Source of the DNA: Chloroflexi bacterium OHK40
Lineage (GTDB): Bacteria > Chloroflexota > Chloroflexia > Chloroflexales > Chloroflexaceae
Assembly (NCBI GenBank): GCA_004367505.1
Contig: SFCB01000277.1
Span: 1-44,551 of the forward strand
DNA length: 44,551 nucleotides
Direction of reading: 5' to 3'
In this document: piece by piece, positions 38,660 to 44,551 of the stretch
Layout of the letters: the number at the start of each line of letters is the position of its first letter
How positions within the stretch are numbered: the stretch's first letter is position 1
The notes under the pieces: generated by a model
Databases searched by the model: none
What the model saw: only the letters and a program-made list of their open reading frames with translations
Told to the model about the DNA's origin: nothing
Position numbers and translations under genes: made by a program

Positions 38660-41600
38660 TCACGGGATGCGGCGTAACACCACCAGCGTCACGTCGTCGA
38701 AGGGGGGGCGGCCCTGGCCGTGGCGCTCCACCGCCGCAGTGATCGCCCGCACGATCGCCTCAGCCGGCTCGCTGTGGTGGTTGGCGATCAGCGCCCGCAG
38801 CCGCTCGACGCCAAAGGGCTCCAGAGCATCGTCCACCGCCTCGGTCACCCCGTCGGTATAGCAGACGAGCACATCACCGGGTGCCAACTCGGCCTCGGCC
38901 TCGCTGAGCTGGATCTCCTCCAGCACGCCCAGGGCGATCCCGGGGGTGCGCAACTCGGCGAAGCTTCCATCGGCGGCACGGTAGTGCAGCGGCGGGTTGT
39001 GCCCGGCGGAGGTGTAGCGCAACCGGCCACTCGCCAGATCGAGCTGGGCGTAGAAGAGTGTCACAAACATTCCCGACTCGGAGTCGCGCGTGATCCAGCG
39101 GTTGGCCCGCTCCATGGCAGCGGCCGGCGGCGAGCCGTCAAGGGCCGCCGCGCGCACCAGTGAGCGCGAAAGGGCCATAAAGAGCGCCGCAGCCACGCCT
39201 TTGTCGCTCACGTCGGCGATGACGAAGCCGAGCGCGCCGGGCCCCTGGCCTGGTTCGCCCGCCGGAGCGACGACACTCGGCGCGGGCGCGTCAAGCCGCC
39301 CACCCCCGCTCCCGCCCTGGCCAGGCCGCCAGGGATCGCCGGGTAAGGCCAGCCGGGCCGCTTCCAGCCGCGCGGTCCCTACCGCGCCTGGCTTCCGCGC
39401 CGCTCTATCGCCGCGCCGCACCGGCAGCTGCCAGAAGTCGTAGAAGTCGCCACCCACCAGACGCGCCGAGCGCCAGGCGGCATCGATCTGCCAGCCCTCC
39501 AGGCGCGGCGAGTGGGCCGGCAACAGCGCCGTCTGGATGTCGCGGGCAACCCGCAACTCCTCCTCCAGGCGGGCGGCGGCGTCGGCCTCCAGGGCAAGCA
39601 GCAGGCTCTCCAGCGAGGCGGCCACCTGGCGGGCGGCGCCGGTGCAGAGGTTCGTGCGACGCTCGTCGAGCCGCAGGTCGGCGGCGTCGTAGTCGAGCAC
39701 CAGGGCGCCCAGCAGGCCAAGGCGGGAGACGAGTGGCAGCGCCAGCAAGGTGCCGCTGCCTGCGGCGGCGATCACCTGGGGCCAGTCGCCCGCGTGGGCC
39801 TGGGCCTCGTGCAGCACGAGAGTGCGTGAGCCATCGGGATCGCCGGCCTCCCGGAGCCGCGCCAGGAGCGGCGCGTGGGCTACGTGCATGGGCTGGCCGA
39901 GCAGCAGGGCGCGCAGCTCGGGCCGCAGCCCGTAGATCGCGCGCATGGTGAATGCCTCGTCGGCCCGGTTCCAGAGCAGCAGGTAACAACGCTCGCCGCC
40001 GATCAGCATGGGCGGGAGTCGCACCGCCGTCGCCAGCAGGTCGTCCACGCTGCTCGCGCGGCCAATATTCTCGGCCACCTGCAGCAGCGCGTTGAGCGTC
40101 CAGGCCTCTTCCTGCTGGGCCCGGTAGGCATTGGCACTATCGATCGCCACGGCGATCTGGTCGGCCAGCGTGCGCATCACGAAGAGATCGTCGGCATCGA
40201 AGTCGTCCGGGGTGTCGCTCTGCACATCGAGCACGCCGACAACCTGGTCGCCTACGCGCAGCGGCACTGCCAGCTCCGAGCGGGTAGTGCGGCTATCGCG
40301 GATGTAGCGCTCGTCGCGCTGCACATCGCCCACGAGGATGGGGCTGGCGGCCTGGGCGGCGTGGCCGACGATGCCCTGGCCGATGGTGAGCGGCAGGGCG
40401 AGGAGCTGGGCCAGTTGCTCCCCGGTGGCAGTCGAGGCGCGGAAGCGGATGTGCGGGTCGCCGGGATCGATGGTGAAGATGTGCACCGGATGGTAGCCGA
40501 AGCGCTCGCGGATGAGCCGCACCACCGAGGGCAGCAACTGCTCCATGTCGAGGATGGCCGTAATGCGCTCGCTGACCTGCTGGATGGCCTGGAGCTGCAC
40601 GGCGCGCACATTGGCCTGGCGAAAGGCGCGGGCCCTGGTAATTGCCACGGCGGCCTGGTCGGCCACGAGCGAGAGCAGGCGCAAGTCGTTGGCGCCAAAG
40701 GCGGCGGGGGTATAGCTCTGCACCGAGATCGAGCCGATCACGGTATCGCCGGCGATCAGTGGCACGTAGATCCCGGAGCGGGGCGGGCGTTCGCTCTGGT
40801 AGCGGGGCCGGGCGGGGAGCTGATCCATCTCCTCGGCGAAATCCTCCACCAGGAGCGCCTTGCCGGTCTGGCGCATCCAGCCGATCAGCCCATCACCGGC
40901 CGCCAGGTCCACCGTGAGCCGCGGCAGGCGCACCCGATCCTGTACACGTACGACCAGCGTGTAGAGATCGCCCTCGAAGAGCCCGAGGTGGAAGGACGAG
41001 GTGTCGATAATCTTGCTGGCCTCGCGGTAGATCAGCTCGCAGAGGGTATCCACATCGAGCTCGCTGCGGATGATCGCGCGGCTGGCCTCGTTGAGCAGCG
41101 CCAGCTCGCGCACCGAGCGGCGCTGGCTGGCCAGGTTGAGGGTGGCGCGACGCACCGCTCCGGCGGCGGCGATCAGGGCCACCCCGGCGAGCAGGAAATA
41201 GAGCCCACCGAGCCGGGTGTAGATCGCGGCGCCGAGCAGCGCGAGGGGGAGGGGGGCCAACTCGGCGCTGAGCAAGAGCTTCCAGGTGCTGCGCCACCAG
41301 GTTGCCACGCCGCTGCGCCCGCCCTGGAGGGCCTCGCGGCCAATGCGGGCAAGCTGCAGCACCGCCACGTAGGCCGGGATGCTCCACGCGAGCAGCGCCA
41401 CGGGGTCCAGCGTCTGCGGATCGTACTGGGGGGTGCCGGTCGCAACAGAGGCGAGAGCGGCACCGGCGAGAATGGCGGCTGCGCGGGCGCCGCCCCGGAG
41501 GAAGGGCCGGGCCACCAGGAGGTGCAGGCTGCGCGGGCGGTTATAGATGAAGATCAGCAGCGCCCCAGAGATCGCCCCCTCGACGGCACCGATCAGCGCG

Positions 41601-41830
41601 GCGGGGGCGGGGCCGAGGGCGAGGGAGGCGGTGAGCAGCACGATCCCGCCGAGGCTATAGGCATCGGCGGGAGGGAGTCGGAAACTCAGCGTGTCGACGG
41701 CGAGTGCAAGGGCGCCAAAGAGGATCAGGGCCGCGAGCGGGGTGGAAGGCTGCGGAGTAGCAAGCAGCCAGGCCCAGCCGAGCCCCCCGACGGCGAGGCA
41801 GTAGAGGATGAGCAGGCGCTCGCGGCTCAC
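38660..41830 (-). CDS. Membrane-bound GAF-GAF-GAF-SpoIIE (PP2C) phosphatase
   Basis: The 1056-residue protein starts with about six to eight hydrophobic segments (to about 235). Three GAF-like sensor domains follow (about 250-400, 420-575 and 590-745), then a SpoIIE-type PP2C serine phosphatase (760-1056) with G-G-D-F-Y-D near 790, I-A-D-V-S-D-K-G near 865 and T-D-G-V-T-E-A. Such enzymes dephosphorylate STAS anti-anti-sigma proteins. An insert of about 45-50 Gly/Pro/Ala-rich residues splits the metal motifs. The start is GTG at 41830, overlapping the RsbW-STAS stop by 4 nt, so the two are translationally coupled. Ligands of the GAF domains are unknown. Confidence 0.85.
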   Translation of the reverse strand: MSRERLLILYCLAVGGLGWAWLLATPQPSTPLAALILFGALALAVDTLSFRLPPADAYSLGGIVLLTASLALGPAPAALIGAVEGAISGALLIFIYNRPRSLHLLVARPFLRGGARAAAILAGAALASVATGTPQYDPQTLDPVALLAWSIPAYVAVLQLARIGREALQGGRSGVATWWRSTWKLLLSAELAPLPLALLGAAIYTRLGGLYFLLAGVALIAAAGAVRRATLNLASQRRSVRELALLNEASRAIIRSELDVDTLCELIYREASKIIDTSSFHLGLFEGDLYTLVVRVQDRVRLPRLTVDLAAGDGLIGWMRQTGKALLVEDFAEEMDQLPARPRYQSERPPRSGIYVPLIAGDTVIGSISVQSYTPAAFGANDLRLLSLVADQAAVAITRARAFRQANVRAVQLQAIQQVSERITAILDMEQLLPSVVRLIRERFGYHPVHIFTIDPGDPHIRFRASTATGEQLAQLLALPLTIGQGIVGHAAQAASPILVGDVQRDERYIRDSRTTRSELAVPLRVGDQVVGVLDVQSDTPDDFDADDLFVMRTLADQIAVAIDSANAYRAQQEEAWTLNALLQVAENIGRASSVDDLLATAVRLPPMLIGGERCYLLLWNRADEAFTMRAIYGLRPELRALLLGQPMHVAHAPLLARLREAGDPDGSRTLVLHEAQAHAGDWPQVIAAAGSGTLLALPLVSRLGLLGALVLDYDAADLRLDERRTNLCTGAARQVAASLESLLLALEADAAARLEEELRVARDIQTALLPAHSPRLEGWQIDAAWRSARLVGGDFYDFWQLPVRRGDRAARKPGAVGTARLEAARLALPGDPWRPGQGGSGGGRLDAPAPSVVAPAGEPGQGPGALGFVIADVSDKGVAAALFMALSRSLVRAAALDGSPPAAAMERANRWITRDSESGMFVTLFYAQLDLASGRLRYTSAGHNPPLHYRAADGSFAELRTPGIALGVLEEIQLSEAEAELAPGDVLVCYTDGVTEAVDDALEPFGVERLRALIANHHSEPAEAIVRAITAAVERHGQGRPPFDDVTLVVLRRIP

Positions 41831-42570
41831 GCACGTCCCTGGCCAAAGGATGAGCGGGCCTCGTCCACGGTCGCGTGGATGGCGAAAACCTGAGTGAAGC
41901 CAGTGAGGGTGAACACCTCGTGGACTTGCGGCTGGAGGGCGGCGAGGCGCAGCTCGCCGCCCAGAGTCATCAACTCCTTGCGGATCAGCAGGAGCGCCCG
42001 CAGACCGCTGGAGGAGAGGAAGCTGACCTCACCGAGATCGAGCAGTACGTGGCGGGCGCCACGATCGATCTGGGCGTGGATCTCCCGGTTGAGCTGGGGG
42101 GCCGTCACCGCATCGACCCGGCCCTTAATCGGCATCACGACCACATCGTCACGGGGGTTGGCGGTAATATACTTGACCATCGTCAGCACATTGCCGCCCT
42201 GCGGGTTAAACTCGAAGCGCACTTCGTCCATCAGCCGGGTGATCAGGTAAAGGCCCAGACCGCCAACCTGGCGCTCCTCAAGCGGCGAGGTGATATCAGG
42301 CTCGGGCACACTCCCCGGATCGAACTGTCGACCGTAGTCGCGCAGGGTGACGGTAAACCGATTATTCTCGCAGCTCCAGCTCAGCGTAAGATCGCCCGGG
42401 GCGTCCGCGTCATAAGCGTGCTGGATGACATTCGTGGCAGCTTCGTCAACGGCGAGCTGCACCTGCCATGTCGCGCGCTCATCAAGGCCGGCGCGCTCGG
42501 CCGCCTCGGTCACGAAGGCGCTGATCTTGGCGAGGGCATCGAGGTCGGCGGTGAGGGTGATGCTATCCAT
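41827..42570 (-). CDS. RsbW-like anti-sigma kinase fused to a STAS domain
   Basis: The 247-residue protein joins two partners normally encoded apart. Residues 1-135 form a HATPase_c_2 kinase domain (N-box D-E-A-A-T-N-V-I-Q-H-A at 42-52, D-Y-G near 78, G-L-G-L-Y near 104). Residues 140-245 form a STAS domain with the phosphoacceptor-type S-S-G at 187-189. RsbW-type kinases phosphorylate STAS antagonists and bind sigma factors. The fusion could regulate itself or lock the two in fixed ratio. It lies between the STAS gene and the SpoIIE phosphatase in one operon. No sigma factor gene is in the window. Confidence 0.85.
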   Translation of the reverse strand: MDSITLTADLDALAKISAFVTEAAERAGLDERATWQVQLAVDEAATNVIQHAYDADAPGDLTLSWSCENNRFTVTLRDYGRQFDPGSVPEPDITSPLEERQVGGLGLYLITRLMDEVRFEFNPQGGNVLTMVKYITANPRDDVVVMPIKGRVDAVTAPQLNREIHAQIDRGARHVLLDLGEVSFLSSSGLRALLLIRKELMTLGGELRLAALQPQVHEVFTLTGFTQVFAIHATVDEARSSFGQGRA

Positions 42571-42660
42571 ATCAGTCGTCAGCCGTCAGGGGCCAGTTGT
42601 CAGGTGTCACAGGAGGCGCGCCCCAGCACCTGACCCGGGAGTGATGGCTGGCTCCGCAGG

Positions 42661-43011
42661 CTAGAACGAGCCCACCGCCTCAACGGTATCGCCGTAGAGC
42701 TCGAAGAGTGAAGTGAACCCGGTGAGGTCGAAAACCTCTTTGATCTTCGGGGGCAGGTTCGCGATCCGGATGTCACCCCCTTCAAGATCGGTAATCTTCC
42801 ACTCGCGAGCGCGCTTGCGGGCCTCGATCAGCACCCGCAGGCCCGGGCTGCTGATATACTCAAGCCGGGCGGCGTCGAGCACGATCCGGTAGCGCCCTTC
42901 ATCGAACAGCGCCTCGATCTGCTGCCGCAGCTGGGGCGCGGTGGCCGCGTCGATCCGGCCAGCGATCTCCAGCAGATCAACCCGGTTCATCCGACGGTGG
43001 GTGATCTCCAT
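42661..43011 (-). CDS. STAS-domain anti-sigma factor antagonist
   Basis: The 116-residue protein is a single STAS domain (SpoIIAA/RsbV type). The helix-start motif Y-I-S-S-P-G-L-R has Ser54/Ser55 as likely phosphoacceptors, and G-R-I-D-A-A-T-A-P near 18-26 matches the family. When unphosphorylated it would bind the RsbW-type kinase and free its target; the SpoIIE protein in the same operon would dephosphorylate it. Start 43011 has a GAGGAGGG site. It is the first gene of the operon, 90 nt upstream of the fusion gene. Confidence 0.87.
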   Translation of the reverse strand: MEITHRRMNRVDLLEIAGRIDAATAPQLRQQIEALFDEGRYRIVLDAARLEYISSPGLRVLIEARKRAREWKITDLEGGDIRIANLPPKIKEVFDLTGFTSLFELYGDTVEAVGSF

Positions 43012-43054
43012 TCCAGCCCTCCTCAAACGGCGCGGCTCCGCTAGCGTGCGTTAT

Positions 43055-43158
43055 ATCAAACCCTGTTTGATTCGGATGCACGACGTTGGATTGTGCAGGA
43101 GCCAGCGGCCCCTCCGTGCATCCCCGCCACTGCACACGCTCAAGCCGGATTTGATACT
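43055..43158 (-). promoter_or_regulatory. Structured leader of the partner-switching operon
   Basis: Between the -10 and the STAS start lie a perfect hairpin ATCAAAC-CCT-GTTTGAT (43055-43071) and a 9-bp inverted repeat GGATGCACG (43074-43082) / CGTGCATCC (43115-43123). The motif TATCAAA recurs near 43152 on the minus strand. The leader of about 147 nt could form RNA structure, or hold operator copies. Confidence 0.4.
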
Positions 43159-43165
43159 GTTCACA

Positions 43166-43174
43166 ATTATAACA
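43166..43174 (-). promoter_or_regulatory. Extended -10 of the STAS / RsbW-STAS / SpoIIE operon
   Basis: TGTTATAAT on the minus strand (TG at 43174-43173, TATAAT at 43171-43166) is a strong extended -10 in a local AT-rich patch. No good -35 is seen. Confidence 0.55.
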
Positions 43175-43266
43175 TAAGCGATTGGTGTGCGGTCCGAGGG
43201 AGGGGGCAGGGGACGTATCGCCATGCGGCGTCCACCCCACATTCACCACATCGATTGCGCAGGATG

Positions 43267-43299
43267 GTCAGAGGGCGCCCACGAGGGGCGCCCTCTGAC
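43267..43299 (-). terminator. 14-bp hairpin after the HEAT-repeat gene
   Basis: GTCAGAGGGCGCCC (43267-43280) pairs exactly with 43286-43299 around a 5-nt loop. It begins 27 nt after the HEAT-gene stop on the minus strand and should separate that gene from the signalling operon. It has no T-run. Confidence 0.6.
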
Positions 43300-43325
43300 T
43301 ATCCCGTACCATCATCGTGCCCGCT

Positions 43326-44417
43326 CTAGGCTACCAGGGGCTCGGAGGGGTGACGGGCCGGATTCAGGGGAAGGGTGGCGCGGATTTTGCGCAGGCGAGT
43401 AAGGGCGTCGACGGCAGCCTCGTGGACATTGGCGTCCGGGTCTTCCATGGCGCGGGTGAGTGCGTTGAGCACCGCAGTGGTGGCGGCCGAGGTGCCGATG
43501 CGACCGAGGGCCCGCGCGGCGGCCTCGCGCGTGTAGGCGTCGGGGTCGCCCACAAGTGCCGTGAGGCGAGCGATCAGTTCGGGGGTGCCAGCGAGCTCGC
43601 CGAGCTGGCCAAGCGCGATCGCGGCGGCTGAGCGCACAAAGCTGTCCTCGTCGCTGAGGCAGAGGCTCAGATGATCGATCAGCTGGGGCGAGGCGATCCG
43701 GTCGCGCAGCGAGCCGAGCGTACGGGCAGCCGCAAAGCGCGTCTCCAGGTCGCAGTCGTAGAGGGCCACCCGGGTGAGGGCCTTCACCAGGGGCGCGGGC
43801 GGTGTGCCGGCGAACTGCCCGAGCATCCGCGCGGCGGCGGCCCGCACGTGGGAAGCGCTGTCGGCCAGCCCATCGTGGAGCAGCACCAGATCCGCCGCGC
43901 TGTAGCGACCATTTCGCGAGCGCAGGCTGCGGATCGTCTCGTAGCGCGACTGCCACCCCGGATCGTGGAGCAGCCGGCGCAGCTGGGTAAACTCACCGGT
44001 GCTGAAGTTGTCGAGCTCGGCCAGCAACGTCACGCGGAGCCACTCGTCGCGGGTGCTGTTGAGGCGCTGGCGAGCCAGGTGGATCACGCCGAGGCTTACG
44101 ATCAACTGCTCGACGGCGGCGCGCAACTCGGCGCGGGTGCGCAGTTCGCGCTCGATCAGGTGCGAGACCTGGTAGCGCATCTGGCTGGCGCGGCGCACGA
44201 TCTGGTCGGCCCCGGGACCCCTGGTAATCTCGGCGAGCGTAAGCACTGCGGCCACCGGCTCGCGCTGGAAGGCCTCCAGGAAAGGCTCGAGCATACGCAC
44301 GGCAAGGTAGGCCAGCACCGTTCCTGTACCGGCGATCTGGATATCTTGCCGCGGATTGCGGGCGAAGCTGCCGAGCCGGTCAGCGATGCGCGTCCGCCAG
44401 ATTTCCTGGTCAAACAT
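43326..44417 (-). CDS. HEAT-repeat protein of unknown function
   Basis: The 363-residue cytosolic protein has a helical N-terminal region (1-130), then about five HEAT/PBS-lyase-like repeats (roughly 165-335) with the pattern V-R-x-A-A-A-x-A-L-G-x-L/I-G. Such arrays form curved protein-binding scaffolds; some act on phycobilin or cofactor attachment, others are generic. No catalytic motif is seen. The ATG at 44417 is the first in frame. It lies upstream of the partner-switching operon on the same strand but is separated by a strong hairpin, so a functional link is only suggested by location. Confidence 0.72.
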   Translation of the reverse strand: MFDQEIWRTRIADRLGSFARNPRQDIQIAGTGTVLAYLAVRMLEPFLEAFQREPVAAVLTLAEITRGPGADQIVRRASQMRYQVSHLIERELRTRAELRAAVEQLIVSLGVIHLARQRLNSTRDEWLRVTLLAELDNFSTGEFTQLRRLLHDPGWQSRYETIRSLRSRNGRYSAADLVLLHDGLADSASHVRAAAARMLGQFAGTPPAPLVKALTRVALYDCDLETRFAAARTLGSLRDRIASPQLIDHLSLCLSDEDSFVRSAAAIALGQLGELAGTPELIARLTALVGDPDAYTREAAARALGRIGTSAATTAVLNALTRAMEDPDANVHEAAVDALTRLRKIRATLPLNPARHPSEPLVA

Positions 44418-44480
44418 AGGGGTTCTGCCGGGCCGTAGCCGCTTGCAACCTGATCACTATCCTTGCACTTTTAACCACCG

Positions 44481-44551
44481 CTATGCGGCAAGCTGTCGAA
44501 CAATGCTGGCGAAGGCTTCCTGATGCTGAAACTGCTGGCGCAGCCAAGTGA
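44481..44551 (-). CDS. C-terminal end of an unknown protein (truncated by window edge)
   Basis: One minus-strand frame entering from the right edge runs about 22 residues (W-L-R-Q-Q-F-Q-H-Q-E-A-F-A near the edge) to a TAG at 44481. The composition is protein-like, and it ends 63 nt before the HEAT gene on the same strand. Too little is visible to name it. Confidence 0.35.
   Translation of the reverse strand, partial: TWLRQQFQHQEAFASIVRQLAA

Noticed and set aside
39875-41893. Plus-strand ORF (672 codons) opposite the SpoIIE phosphatase
   Set aside because: Antisense shadow with Gly/Gln/His-rich translation.
1-44551. CRISPR arrays, tRNA or rRNA genes, IS elements, prophage
   Set aside because: I looked through the intergenic stretches and found no regular direct-repeat array, cloverleaf, transposase, integrase or phage gene.

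Overview
The window is high-GC bacterial chromosome with tightly packed genes on both strands. Gene content and style suggest Chloroflexota, probably class Chloroflexia. The clues are an AdoCbl-dependent ribonucleotide reductase, a class III fructose-1,6-bisphosphatase, a MalT/LuxR-like activator, a STAND/TPR ATPase, GAF-SpoIIE and RsbW/STAS signalling proteins, and many secreted beta-rich proteins. This placement is inference; no rRNA or tRNA gene is present to confirm it. I saw no CRISPR array, IS element, prophage or integrase.

Layout. 1-3.25 kb: tail of an unknown coiled-coil protein, D-lactate dehydrogenase and a ComM-type AAA ATPase. 3.26-9.85 kb: lipoprotein, STAND-TPR regulator, secreted protein and Fbp. 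10.4-14.6 kb: Tat-exported multicopper oxidase, [2Fe-2S] ferredoxin, Mrp-type ATPase and MoaA. 14.8-19.9 kb: large secreted protein with a possible Cys/His protease-like domain, a ketoacyl synthase with an N-terminal extension, and HolB. 19.85-23.1 kb: a gene-poor stretch with a palindromic operator and a foldback element, then a shortened MalT/LuxR regulator and a secreted poly-Asp protein. 23.1-27.4 kb: nrdJ split by an intron, and sbcD. 27.5-38.5 kb: Yip1 protein, cysteine desulfurase, GabT, a divergent Fpg/Nei protein, NadE, AzlCD, an M50-like membrane protein and a molybdopterin oxidoreductase. 38.7-44.5 kb: a partner-switching signalling operon (STAS, RsbW-STAS fusion, GAF-SpoIIE phosphatase) and a HEAT-repeat protein.

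The strongest unusual signal is in nrdJ. The reading frame is broken by a 227-nt insertion at 24671-24897. Exact removal of this insertion rebuilds the active-site motif N-P-C-G-E-Q. The splice lies inside the codon of the catalytic thiyl-radical cysteine (T|GT). The ends look like a group I intron: exon U before the 5' site, intron-terminal G, and a 6-bp P1 helix with a U-G wobble at the cut. It has no ORF, and I could not assign a canonical P3-P7/J8-7 core by eye, so it may be a compact or divergent intron. Upstream lie a tandem NrdR-type operator over the promoter and a perfect DnaA box, so this enzyme appears to be controlled at both transcription and splicing.

Functional links: MoaA feeds the molybdopterin cofactor used by enzymes such as the 36.4-38.5 kb oxidoreductase. 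Mrp, the ferredoxin and the cysteine desulfurase touch iron-sulfur metabolism. NrdJ, HolB, SbcD and the Fpg-like protein belong to DNA synthesis and repair. Several genes appear to use extended -10 promoters (TGNTAnnnT), and at least one (nadE) looks leaderless.
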